Below, piece after piece: positions 9,830 through 21,333 of a DNA stretch of 64,000 nucleotides; positions within the stretch are counted from its first letter, which is position 1, and every line of letters starts with the position of its first letter. Where the stretch lies: contig MU130011.1 of assembly GCA_015039465.1 (NCBI GenBank), positions 101,150 to 165,149 on the forward strand, read 5' to 3'. The stretch is from Phlegmacium glaucopus (Eukaryota; Basidiomycota; Agaricomycetes; Agaricales; Cortinariaceae). The translations under genes and the position numbers were made by a program. The notes under the pieces are model-generated. The model saw only the letters and a program-made list of their open reading frames with translations. It was not told where the DNA came from and ran no database searches.

Positions 9830-12642
9830 CTACTCTGGTTTCACTTTCCAAAACACAGCAGCAGCAGCGACACTTAAAACTAATACACCAACGGCCGCAT
9901 GAAAATTCAGACTGGGAACTGATGCTGTAGCTGTCGACTCTGAGGGCGGGTATTGTTGTTGAGACTGGAGATTTGGAAAGAAGATGAGCAAGAAACGCCA
10001 AAGGAGATCTTCAAGATTTGCACTTGCCACAAAGTTCTTCGGATGACTGGTCGATGATGACGTGGATGATGATTGCGACATTTGCTCTAGATCACTACCA
10101 TCATCAGCGGTGGTTGTCCTCGACACAAGATCAGGACTTCTATCGTTCATAGACATAGATAGTTTGTAGACCGAGGGTTCAGGTGTAGGCAAAGTCCTAG
10201 CCGCCTTGTGGACTTGCACATTGATACCGTTAGCACTCACTGCGGCGGCAGTAAGACCCGCAGCAGCAGCTATAGCAGCTATCGTCTTCGTACCGTCTGT
10301 CGTAACGTTCCCGACGAGAAGGGATGACGATGATCCATCGGTATCAGTGTCATTGTTGGTATCAGTGGCAATGGGAGCAGCGCCTAGCTTGGCTTCCCAT
10401 TCTTCTGACGATGGCCCATCGGTATTAGTGCTATCGTTGGCAGCAGTAGCAATGAGAGCAGCGCCTAGCTTGGCTTCCCATTCTTCTCTCGCCTTGTTAA
10501 GTCTTTCACGTTCTTCCTTCCATTCTTCTTGTACATGACTCCATTGTCCTTCAACTGATTGTTTCCACTCGGCCAGCATCTCCGTTAAACTCTCTTTCTC
10601 ATGTTTTTTCTCTTCCTCCTTCACCTTCACCTCCTGAGCCGCTATCTCCTTTGCTTCCTCCTCTTGCACAGTTTTAACCTTTAAAGCTTCCTCTGCAACC
10701 TTCAGCATTCCTTCTAGCGCTTCTACCTTGCTTTCTAACACCTGAATCGTCGTCTGAGCAGCTGAATGTTGAGCTTCAAGTGTCGTAGTCAAAGCCATGA
10801 CAGTGCTAACTTGCTTGGAAAGCTTCTGGACCTGGTCATATAGGTCTTCAGATGAAGACACTGGTTGGGAAAGCGAAGATGTTATCGGTGCTCGTCGAGG
10901 AGCATTGCTGAGAAGTGAAGGGTAATCCAAACCCAAACGGGTAGGCTCTGGCGTTCTGGGCCTTCCCAACCCAAGATCTTCTCTTCGTCTTTCTCTCTCT
11001 TCCTCCTCCGATTCCAAAAGATCTTCTTCTTCGTGCTTCTCGCCCTCTAATAATTTGTCTTCACGTCCCCTCCTCTCTTCCTCCGCCATTTGATCTTCAT
11101 CCTCCTCTTCCACACGTTCCAGCTCATGAGGTACCACCGTTGTTATGCTATGAGCATCATCATCGCTATCATCATCGATCATTTCTCTATCGTCTTCATC
11201 CTCCTCCATATCAAATCCTCCTCTAGGTTCTTCCGGCTCATGTGTGTGTGGGTGTTGGTGTGCGAGAAGAGCGTTTTCCTCTCTCTCCCTCTCTAGCCTC
11301 CTCTCCTCCATCATCTCACGCAGAGTCCTCACTTCTCGTTTCATAGCCTCTTGTTCAGCCAAGACACCTTCCAAAGCTCGCACCTTGTCAAGATGAGATG
11401 CGAGAGAGGACTGGGTATCTCGAAGTTGAGATTGGAGATCGGTGACGGCAGCTGCAGAAGCAGCCGCAGAAGGAGCGGCAGAAGGTTGTTCTGGAGAGGC
11501 GGCCGCAGATGGCGGCGCAGTGGCAATAGGAGCTGCTGCAACATCAGTAGTAGCAACGGCAGGTGGTTGGGTTGCTTCCTGAGGAGGTCGCACAGGAGGT
11601 AAATTTGAAGGAAAAGGAGGGAGAGGACCAGGCTAGAACGATGATCGGACGTTAACATCATGAGTGGGAAAGAATGAACAAGAAAAGCCTACCGAGGACC
11701 CTCCGAGCGTATCTTGAATGACGTGCATAGCTCCTGTCAGCGTATCCAATTCATGCCCTGTCTGTTTACTCTTCTGCAATTCGCCTTGTAAACGACTGAG
11801 AATGACATCGAATGAAAGCCCCGTTTTGCCCGGAGGTCGCATGCCTCCCATCCCACCAAGACCCTGCTGAGCGAGCTGGGCTCGTCGTTGAACCGAAAAT
11901 GGGGGATACGGACTGGCACTAACACCAGCCGAGGTAGGCTGACCTTGAGGAACGCCGGATCCAACGTTAATCGAGCTGGGACCCGCATGAGTCATCGATC
12001 CCTGACCACCAGCCGCTGCCGCAGCAGCAGCGTGTGCTTGTTGCATGTACTGCTGTTGTTGATGCAAGACCTGTTGTTGTTGTTGCTGCTGGTGGGCTTC
12101 CGCACGAGCAGCTACTTGAGCGTCTTGTTCTGAGAAGACGCAGACGACTCGAGCTGCTACTTTGTGATGGATAATAGTTTTATTGTCTTCGCCGACAATG
12201 TCGATACCAAATTCCTTTTTTGATATAGTCAGGACCAAATACGATTATAACAAGATGACGACTTACAACTATATCATCGCTTTTGAGCTCAAAAGGCTCT
12301 GATTCGTGACCTTCGCTGCTGAGTCTCTCGCCATTAATGAATGTTCCGTTTGAGCTCTTCACATCCTTGATATAGATCTATCGGGGGGAGGTTGACAGAG
12401 AAACAGGCAGACGAAAAGAGAGGGTGACCAACTTTGCCACCTTCCTCCCAAACCTCCGCATGTTGTCTACTCAACACTTTTGAATCAAAGAATCCATTTC
12501 TTTCCCCAGGAGCGGTCTTTGAGCTAGTTTGCCTCCCAATTTTTGTGCGCTGACTGGTGAGGGATATGTGTTTGGGGTGCCAGGTATCATTGAGTGGGTA
12601 GAGGTATAGAGCAGGGAAAAGGGAGTTATTTGCTGGGATCAT
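9830..12642 (-). CDS. FHA-domain tail-anchored protein, SLMAP/Far9-Far10/PRO45-like
   Basis: Exons 12642-12433, 12377-12267, 12214-11693 and 11632-9830 join in frame to 881 residues. From the N-terminus there is an FHA domain ([35 protein letters not shown]), which binds phosphothreonine. A Gln/Ala-rich stretch follows, then a long Glu-rich coiled coil ([17 protein letters not shown] and neighbours). A C-terminal hydrophobic helix ([17 protein letters not shown]) ending in KVKPE acts as a tail anchor. FHA, coiled coil and tail anchor in this order is the plan of SLMAP/PRO45, the membrane-anchoring subunit of the STRIPAK phosphatase complex at the ER or nuclear envelope. The start could lie upstream, since a Ser/Thr-rich frame continues towards 12,770. 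[10 protein letters not shown] occurs twice, in an internal duplication. The assignment to STRIPAK is inferred from architecture. Confidence 0.8.
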
Positions 12643-14455
12643 GGCGCCGAGGGTGGTGGTCGTTAACGATTGGGAGGGTGTGATGGGTGTACTCGTCGAT
12701 GAGCTCGTGGTCGTGGTCGTTGATCGTGGCTCGGTTGTGGGAACATAACAATAGCTACAAACAAACACGTAATTGCACCACAGAGCGCCCAAATGATATA
12801 TTACAGATTTAAAGATAACCACAAATAAATACCGATACAACGATATACACCTAATTACCGCTCTTTAAAAAGAGCCATTACCAATGGCCCGGCTCAGCTC
12901 TCCGAACAATACATTTCCTCTACCTCGTTCAGGCCTCTCCAGCCCGAGGAAACACACATCCCACCGCCGTGTGCCAGTGCGGCCTTTGATTAGATAGTCA
13001 TCTTGCCAGATTTAACCCCCCCAAAAAAATGTAAGTATCGGAAAGCTAGTAGCACAATACAAGCGCCGGATGGACATTGGACATTGGTGACCTCAAAAAT
13101 ACCACGAGGCCACCTCCTAGCTAATTTTCTCTATTCTGTCAGCATTTTTCTGGCTCGGGAAACTGTGCTGTTGCATAAAATAAATATGCTCACTTCGGAT
13201 CCCCAAGACTATTGACCATCCTCTGAATAAATCGCCGCTGGGTACCATACTTCTGCACTTTTAATGTCAACACAATCTAATTTTTTATAATTTGGTAGTA
13301 TATCACCATCATGTTGAAGGCTTCATTAGGTCGTGAGAATACAGACAAGCGTATTCTCTACATAGCCTACTTTATCTGCCAACCATCGGTAGTAGTCCCA
13401 GTGCCCTTTCACCCAGCTTTACTTGTGGTCCCAAAATGCGTGAACACCATGGAACAGTTCCAGAACTGCACACGGTTAGAGGCGGTTAGTAGCGTCCTTT
13501 AGGAACCAGCTAGAACTGTAATGAGGTTTGGAAATACAGCAAAAGTGATTGCCTGCCACGTAATTTTCAGCTGCTGGCTTGAAAAAAAATCTGGAAACTG
13601 CTTAAGACATATAACGATGACGTGCTTAACGCTTTATTACTTCCCATATTACCCGAGCCGATGCCCGTTAGGAAGATGCCTCCTGGATGGAGGCGCCATG
13701 ACTGGGTGATTTCAGCTATTCAAGTTTGTGATCTTAACAATAATGACAAGCTAGAATTCTTTGAACGGCAGAACGGCAGCTGGAATCTACTAAGGCATTA
13801 ATAGAGAGAAAGAAACTAGTTAACATGGACCACGCTCAACCGAAGTTCTCGCAGTTGATATGGTAATGAAGTTCCCAGCACCCATTGAGACCTGATCGAA
13901 GAGAGTATCTAGTGAGAAAATATGTTCGAAGTTGGATTTCAATTATTGTGTCTTGTACTGGCCTATGTTTCCCCTCTCAAGTTGTATTACGTTTAATTCG
14001 TTCAATTTAATTCGACTGTTTACCCCACTGCAACTGTACTGACGAAACGCGAAAAATGGAGATATGATCCTGGCAATTCTGAGTTGGGTAACGGACACTC
14101 AAGTTGAAACTATCTGCCATGATATGAGTATGTGACTAGTATAGAATTTTAAAACAGCGATATTTACGATTAACTTACGACTGGTTGCGTGTCCGGCGCT
14201 TAACTTGCGCTCTCGAGTCTGTTGCATGAATTTTTCTCATTTGCGATATTAATATCAGGAATCACAACGCCATCCTACCTAACGTGATAGGGGAATGATA
14301 ATGAAAGCGCCAGGGGGAACTTAATAGAAGTCACCCTCGCTTGAGCAAACGAAGCTGTATTTAGGGCCAAGCACGTACAAATACAGTTTACAAATGCCGT
14401 TTCGGCATTGGCTCGGTGTTACACGTCCACTTTCATCACGCTCAACACAACGACC
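12643..14455. other. Intergenic, no gene seen
   Basis: About 1.8 kb between the FHA gene and the Yip1-family gene. Only short frames without splice-supported extension were found. The first part may hold the FHA 5' UTR. Confidence 0.5.
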
Positions 14456-15652
14456 ATGGCCTATGTCCAAGTAGAGGCAGACGATGTCCGTATCTTCACA
14501 ATTTGATTACAATATCTCATTATTATCTACAGCAACACCTCGAGGAAGGTCCAGAAGCTCTTCAGTTCAAATGTGCATCTCGTTGTGTCTATTAGAGATC
14601 ATCGACTAATGTTTCTTCTGAACAGCATTCCTCGGTGCAGACTCAGGAGCTACACGTGGTGCTCCTGTGAGGAGTGCTGGCGTCGGAAATACCGACAGAC
14701 GTGAGTATTATCTTCGTTCAAATGCTGCATCTCTTAATTTCGCTTTCAGGATATCTCTCGGAGGAAACCACTCAAAACAAAAGTACAGGTGGCTTCTGGA
14801 CTGTTGAATATTACCAACCCTACTTCGACATCGACACAAAAACCGTGCGGTTTCAATTAGTCATGAATCGTTATTATAACTTAGCGTCTACTCCTAGGTC
14901 CTACGAAGATGTTACACAACACTCATCCCAACTGCATCGCTCACTTACCTTTCCACACATCTCAACCCCGCAGATCTTTACGGGCCATTCTGGACCCTCA
15001 CAACTCTTATCTTCGCCCTTTTCTTGTCTTCATCTTTGGGGGCCTCCATCGCTTCATACCTTTCAGCAAAAGGCACACATTATGACTATAATTTCGAGCT
15101 TCTCAGCATCGCTGTATCTCTGGTATACGCTTATGGCTTAGCGCTTCCCATTCTACTATGGCTAGCCCTGCGGTATCTAGGAGTTGGTGAATGGAGTGTG
15201 GTTGAAGCTGTTGCTTTGTGGGGATATGGCCAATTTGTGTGGATACCTGTCGCAGTGAGTTTATTTTAAATTCAATGGTTGACGTCGACTCATATATTAC
15301 AAAAGGTGTTATGTGTGATCCCAGTACCTATAGTTCGCTGGGCACTAGTGGGGATAGCCTTTGGTCTTTCAGGATGGTTCCTTGGGGCAAATATATACCC
15401 AATCCTCGCTTCCGTGCGTCCACTTTCTTTTGATTTTCCCGCATTTAATCAACTAATCTTCGCCAGGCTGAAGCAAAGGCCACTCGTCTCATCATCGTCC
15501 TCCTCGCTGCAATACACCTTGGGATCGCCATATCATTCAAAGTGCTCTTCTTTAGCTACTACGTTATCGATAAAATAGGAGCTGATATTAATATTCCGGG
15601 TGTACCTACCGGCGGCGACGGCGGGAACAGCACCACACCTCGCTGGACATGA
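14456..15652 (+). CDS. Yip1-family membrane protein (YIPF1/2 type)
   Basis: Seven exons join in phase to about 300 residues. The start is MAYVQVEADD; further exons give QHLEEGPEALQFKSFLGAD, then YLSEETTQNKSTGGFWTVE and YYQPYFDIDT. The FW.(V)EYYQPYFDIDT segment before the first membrane span is typical of Yip1-domain proteins of the YIPF1/2 group. About five hydrophobic spans follow, for example TLTTLIFALFLSSSLGASI, ILLWLALRYL and LIIVLLAAIHLGIAI. The C-terminus (GGDGGNSTTPRWT) is short and polar. Family members sit in Golgi membranes and interact with Rab/Ypt GTPases in ER-Golgi traffic. Introns are 45-55 bases. The gene looks intact. Confidence 0.82.
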
Positions 15653-15922
15653 CTGTAATGGAATAAATATTTTCTAATAACTCTCGGGTCCTAGCATGTC
15701 GCCCACTACCAATTCTATTCCTGACAAGCAACAAAGCCTCTCGTCTTGTTCAATTTGAGCATCGCACATGATATTTTGGCGCCAATGCAGTCTTGAACGC
15801 TGGGTAATAAATTAAATACAAGCCCGCACTGTACTTGTCTAGCAGTAGAACTAGTCGATGACTTACAAGGACAGTTGCCGGCGTTCTCCGGTTATTCTTT
15901 CTCTCCGTTCACGACACCCACG

Positions 15923-16456
15923 ATGTCTATTCTCCTAGGTCCCATATCTGGCGCACTCATCGCCGGCGGGGTGAGTAACTATGAGCATGTTTAAGGTTAT
16001 CTGACCAAACGATAAAGGTATAGGTTTACTATGGATTTTCAAACCTCATTCAAACAAGGTAATGAGTTCCAATGACTATTCTTCCACAGCAAAATCCAAC
16101 TAAAAAACCTAATGTAGGACTGAACAGCACAGAAAAGAGTCCGTTAAATCCATCCGTTTTGTGACCTTATGAAACCCTGGCCTTATTATTGCTGTTGTTT
16201 TCACAGCTTACACGCATTGAGCGTTCGTCTCGTTGATACACCTACCCTCGTCCAAGCACCTCCACCTGCAGCAGCAAGGATCAAACCACACCCATTCACA
16301 TCTCACCTTAAATCTCAATGGAACAACGAAGTAGCTGCACTTGTTTCTGGAGTCCAGAATTTCGATAAAACAGCATTGAATTGGGGACGTAGTTTGTTGT
16401 ATGGCCCGACAACAAATAAGGAGACGACAACTCAGGCCTCGTCATCTTCTTCATAG
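15923..16456 (+). CDS. MIC12: MICOS complex subunit MIC12-like
   Basis: Exons assemble to about 118 residues. MSILLGPISGALIAGG is followed by VYYGFSNLIQTRTEQHRKD, LHALSVRLVD, a Pro/Ala segment, and a C-terminal part with WNNEVAALVSGVQNFDKTA and NWGRSLLYG. One N-terminal hydrophobic segment with Gly spacing, then a soluble tail, fits MIC12/Aim5, an inner-mitochondrial-membrane protein of the MICOS complex that shapes crista junctions. The third intron uses a GTCCGT donor after ...HRK, giving the expected D-LHALSVRL junction. Three introns split the short N-terminal half. The convergent BRO1 gene ends 271 bases downstream. Confidence 0.72.
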
Positions 16457-16726
16457 CTTTTTTATATATAGAATGGTAGAACGGTCCCAGCTACCGATGG
16501 TATAGGAAGGAGATACAGCATTCAGGCCCAGGACATTCCATAGCCTTAGAGACAATCTCATTGATTATCAACAGTGCAAATGCCATTTTGATCAGTGGTC
16601 TCTTCTCATCCTTCGTGGCTTATTGTTTTAGATGTTACGAATCCTATCAGTCTAAATAATATTAATAGCACAGCGTTGTTACAGGTGACAGAATAGATGT
16701 TTAAAAAAATTAGTTTCATGATGCTA

Positions 16727-19700
16727 CTACCGTCCATATGACTGCTGTGAATACCCTCCAGGAGCATACGGCGCTGGTAGAGGCGGCAGTGGCGTCTGAT
16801 AACTTGGGTGTTGTTGTTGTGGAGGTAAGGGTGGTCGACTAGGCGCCATGGAGTCATAGGCAAAGCTGGGGGGTGGTGGCGGAAATCCTTGTTGTCCTTG
16901 TTGATACCCGGGGTATTGGGAAGACTGAACTTGATACCCTCCTCCGGCTCCTTGTGCTGCTGACGGTGTCGAAGATGTGGACATGGGTGGCTGACTCGGT
17001 GTTGGGTTGAACATAGAGAGGGTAGCGTATGGATCCAAAGGGGGTGCTGAGGGTGCAGGGTATGAGGAGGAATGAGTTGGAGGCGGAGGTGGAGGTGGAA
17101 GGAAGGTACTCTGCATCGGTTGCTGTTGCTGTTGCTGTTGCTGTTGCGGTGGAGGTGGCGGCAGACCAGGTGATGATCCATATTGATATGAAGAACCATA
17201 TGCCTGGTGAGAATTGTAGTGAGAAGGTGATTGTTGAGTTGGCGGTGGTGGAGCAGTTGGATAAGGCGATGGATGTTGTTGCTGTTGATTAACACCGTGT
17301 GTTGGGCCACTGCCGTAAGATTGAGGATTATTCTGCCGATACTGTTGCTGAGGTGGAGAAGCCATGTTATCCCTCAGGTTCATAGAGGAAAATGCACCGT
17401 TGAGGGTAGACTGTGATGGTGGCGGTGGCAATGGCGGTTTGGCAGCTAAAGGGGGCGGTGGAGATGTTATAGCTGAGAGCCTCCTCTCTGTTTCCAATTT
17501 CGCAGCCAAACCGTCCCGCTCCGTGCTACGTTCAGAGATAAACGAACGAACATTGAATCGAAGCTTGGCAGTGAGGTCTGTTAGTTCTGTGTAGAATTGA
17601 AGCCCTTTTCTGCATAATTGATTATGTTATCAGAAACGCACAATCACAAGATAAGAAGACATACGCTAAACCATCTCGAACTTCCATATAACCATCCCTC
17701 ACTCTCGAAAATCTTCTCACAGTATCTTTCTTTCTCTTTTCCCTCTCATCCCACTTGCGTGCACCAGCACCCCGCCCAGCAAGGTCCTTGAGTCCTTTCC
17801 ACAGCGTCGTAACTTCCTGCAACGCCACTTCTTGATGATGTACAGACGAAGCGAGCCTTTGCTGATAAGGTCGGAATTTCTCTAGTTCAGCAGCAAATAA
17901 GGTTGGTTCTACGCCAGTGTTCCGACGATTAAGGAGAAGGAGATGAGAGACGTCATCTGACTGAATCTAAAAACGCGTACAGTTAATTTTGGTCAGTCCT
18001 ATATTGAACAAGAGAGAAGAAAATAGAACACGCACTTTCTCCTTGAGGTCCTTCAGTACTTCACTCCTCTCTTTCGAAATCATGGTAAGCCTCTTCAATC
18101 TCTCTTCAATCTCGTCTACATATCCTACGATTTTCGCTTTCTCCTTCGCTTCATCTGCTTCATTACCAGCATCCAGATCCAAAAGATGATCAGGGTTCGA
18201 TCCTCCACGCTCTTTGAACAACTGCTCCACTTGCGGGCTCAACAATAATTGGATATCTCCCCTGACAGAGTCCCATAAAATGGTCACTTGCTGATCGGAT
18301 ACGGCAGCAGCTTCCAAAGCCCCGAAATTCGATTTCAAGTCTTGTCGCATGCCTTTAGTCAAAGCCGCGCTGGGTGATTGTGTCCAGAGATGGTCGTATG
18401 TGACACGCATCATCTCGCAATCCTTTGATTCTATCTCGAGGTCCCGAGATATACTCTCTAGATCGCGTTGGACGTTGCCTTTCAGCTTATTGAGTTCTTG
18501 CATGAGCCCCGCCACACCATCCCGGTCTTCAACAAGTGCAATGTCCTCCTTCCATCGGCGAACCTCGAGAGGCACTTCCTCGCCACCAATGACCTCTCCT
18601 TCTGCCATGGCTTTAAAGCGTACCAATCCTTCTTTGACACCGAGGCCATCCAATGCACTCCTAGCTTCTCCCTCAGCGCCCTCAGCCTTCTCTACCTCGC
18701 CACGAACAAGTTTCGCTTTCTCCTCTGAATATACACTAGCGCTTTCATGCACGCTGAGCGGTACAAGTCGGATAAAGAAGTCTTGCCCGATCGTTTTCTG
18801 CACTTCAGGCGCTCCATAAACATCATGTATATGGATCGGGGTTGCCACGACAGTCTTCTCGATCACGGGTAATCCTTCAAAGGCAGGTACGATAGCATGA
18901 TAAATCAAATCATTTTCACGCTGGGCTTCATTCTTCTTTTCGGTGCATATGGTGAAATGGGCTTTTGTCCGTTCTTGAATAGAAGTTCCAGCATCGGCAG
19001 GGAGGTTTGGTGACATGTTAGAAACAAACGTGGACGAAAAACTGGATGCTAAGCGGCTGGCTTCTTTGGCGAGTACTTCTGCCTGAGTGAAGCGTGCGAG
19101 TGCGTCTCCATATTTATCTGAGGCGCTATCTGCCAGCCCACGGTGGTATTGTGCAAGAGATGAAAAGTATTTCGTTTTGATCTATGTTAGCGGCGTTAAC
19201 ATGTGTTCGCACAGCAAAGAGAATTGAGCTTACTTGAATCAGAGTTACCCAGTTTCGGTCGAAGATCCCTTTACCCATGAATTCTTTGACTTCCTCTGTC
19301 AAAGAAGTGTACAAGAAGGCTGCTTGGGATCCTATCTTTGAGACTAAACCACTGCTTTTCTTCTCTTCGGTACATTTCTCGAAGAATACTTCAGTAGCTT
19401 GTGCCAAGATGATGTTTACCAAAAGCTTAACGACCTCTCGACTTAGATCTGTTGATGGAGCATGGAGAAAGTTCTCGTTGATGTATGTGAGCATTCCTGC
19501 GCATGTTTTAAAGTAGTAGAAAGCCCGCTTGAGCCCTTCTGGATCCGATCGACTCTGAGAGGCGGCGATGGCAGAATGTGTGACAGCGATTTGAAAAAGG
19601 ATAGATGCCTTCTCGTAGGCTATGGATGTTTGAGTTATCAATTTGTTCGTGAACGCGTCATGCCATGGAAAGTTGACTCTAATTTCTGAGAATCTCAGTT

Positions 19701-19988
19701 CCAGGAGCTCGAGCTGACCAAAATACTTGTATAACAAATCGCGAGCTATCCAAGGCAACACTGATTATAGTCATCCTTGAGCGTATAGAGGGGTTGCTCA
19801 CCCGTAAAATCACTTCCTGCACCCCGAACAGCATCCTGTCTACACCTTTGCAGAGATGCACATTCTGTAGCATAGTTTTCTGGACTCTCTCCATATGATT
19901 GCGCAATCAGATTCTTAATTGGTGTCGTCCAGTCAACCTCCTCTGTCGTTTTCTTCGGAATCGAGATCATAGGCGATTGGTGCGCCAT
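16727..19988 (-). CDS. BRO1: BRO1-domain protein (Bro1/ALIX, ESCRT-associated)
   Basis: About 1,000 residues in five exons. It starts [20 protein letters not shown] and has a full N-terminal BRO1 domain ([50 protein letters not shown]). A helical V-domain-like region follows ([37 protein letters not shown]). The tail is Pro/Gln-rich with PPPP runs and a poly-Gln tract near 17,130. The BRO1 domain binds the ESCRT-III subunit Snf7; Bro1 recruits the Doa4 deubiquitinase at endosomes. The Rim20/PalA pH-signalling paralogue shares the BRO1 and V domains; the long Pro-rich tail favours Bro1/ALIX. An upstream in-frame ATG-like start at 20,066 is less likely. The two neighbouring plus-strand genes are both MICOS subunits. 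Confidence 0.85.
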
Positions 19989-20238
19989 TTTGAGGCTTGG
20001 GGAGTTCAGTGAAGCGGCGACGGTCGTTGATAGATATGACACGAGTCCAAGATGGCTGCTGCGCAATCTCAGATGATTGATACGACTGCCGCTCGTTCGG
20101 TTTTGGATGTGTGAAGCATCCGTTGTTCAGGGCAAAGTGTATTTGGTTCTAGCCTCTACTCCTAACAAAGACACGGTTGCATCCGACGGCATGGACAAGC
20201 GGGTGCTCGCAAACACACTCATTTCTTCAAACGACACC

Positions 20239-20725
20239 ATGTCTGCCTCGCCAAAGCCCGTATCTAGTGAGGATATTCTCGGTCAAAAGGTGAGCTTTCT
20301 ACTCTTAAACGTAATCCATTTTCTGACGTTACTTTAGTATGATCGTTGCTGTAAGTTACAAACGTATTTTCGAAGCGGAAGAACTTAACACGGAATCACT
20401 GCAGTGGCAGACCTGATAGTAAAATCGTACGTATCGTACCGTGTTTTTATTCTTACAATCCAGTCTGAATGTCAGCTACAGTGGAGTAGGATTTGGCGTC
20501 GGCGTTGTCGCCTCTGTTATTTTCTTCCGCCGTTCGTATTGATTGAACGTAGAACGACTTCCTCCCTGAACTCAACCATTTATTGCAGGACGGACATGGC
20601 CTATCGCCTTATTCACAGGCTTTGGTGCAGGAGCTGCCTATGCCGACTGTGATCGATCCTTCAACCCCGCCAGAATACCAGGCACGCGTATTATACCCCA
20701 ATCTGAAGCACCAGCAAGCAAATGA
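20239..20725 (+). CDS. MIC10: MICOS complex subunit MIC10
   Basis: Five exons (20239-20289, 20338-20350, 20405-20426, 20464-20531, 20589-20725) sum to 291 bases, encoding 96 residues, close to the usual length of the family. Start MSASPKPVSSEDILGQKYD. The first membrane segment carries the glycine-rich motif SGVGFGVGVVASVIFF. A short RRRTWP loop and a second segment ALFTGFGAGAAYADCD follow, then the conserved SFNPA. These Gly-x-Gly motifs drive MIC10 oligomerisation and membrane bending at crista junctions. Two internal exons are only 13 and 22 bases long. MIC10 lies 250 bases from the divergent BRO1 start. Confidence 0.88.
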
Positions 20726-21333
20726 AAACGTCGTTATTGAGAGGTTTTGCATCGTTGATGGATATTGTTATAAAAGGCGTGCTTGAGATTTCTGCAACGA
20801 CAGTATAGACATTAGTTATCTATGTTAGCCAGGCCAAGTAACGTCATAGATTTTAGAACTACAAGCTTACCTTCAAGGCTTCAATTTCTTCTCTCGGAGT
20901 CTAGGAGCTTTATAGTGCTGTTCTCGCTGTCTAGCCCTTTTGGTAGTTGTCGTTGAGGTTCTCCAAGAACATGTCGCTTGTACAAGACATCTACCCACTC
21001 CGGTTAAAGTTGAAACCTTGCGAAGGAGACAAATGTATCACTGACATGACGTGGCAGCCATGATAGGTAGAGTAACGATTATCATCCGTATTCGACGAGC
21101 TTCTATTGAAAGCTTTGGTTGAGCCATAGTAGCGACACTAGAACACTCGGTCGCGAGATAGTGGGGGAACTTTTTGGTTCGATAAGTTTGGAATCAAGTC
21201 ACAAGGGCATTACCCAGAAGAGCGGTGACAACTAAATATGTTATCCTATACAGTACAATAAAATGGAAAACGGATACGATGGCTATGTATTAAGATGCAA
21301 CAAAAAACGAAGACAGATAAAGAACAGAGGATC
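20726..21333. other. Intergenic, no gene seen
   Basis: Short frames only. This is the convergent space between MIC10 and SPT5, presumably 3' UTRs and terminators. Confidence 0.5.

Noticed and set aside
10206..11602. Plus-strand Ser/Val-rich and Arg-rich frames
   Set aside because: Antisense shadows of the FHA protein's coiled-coil exon.
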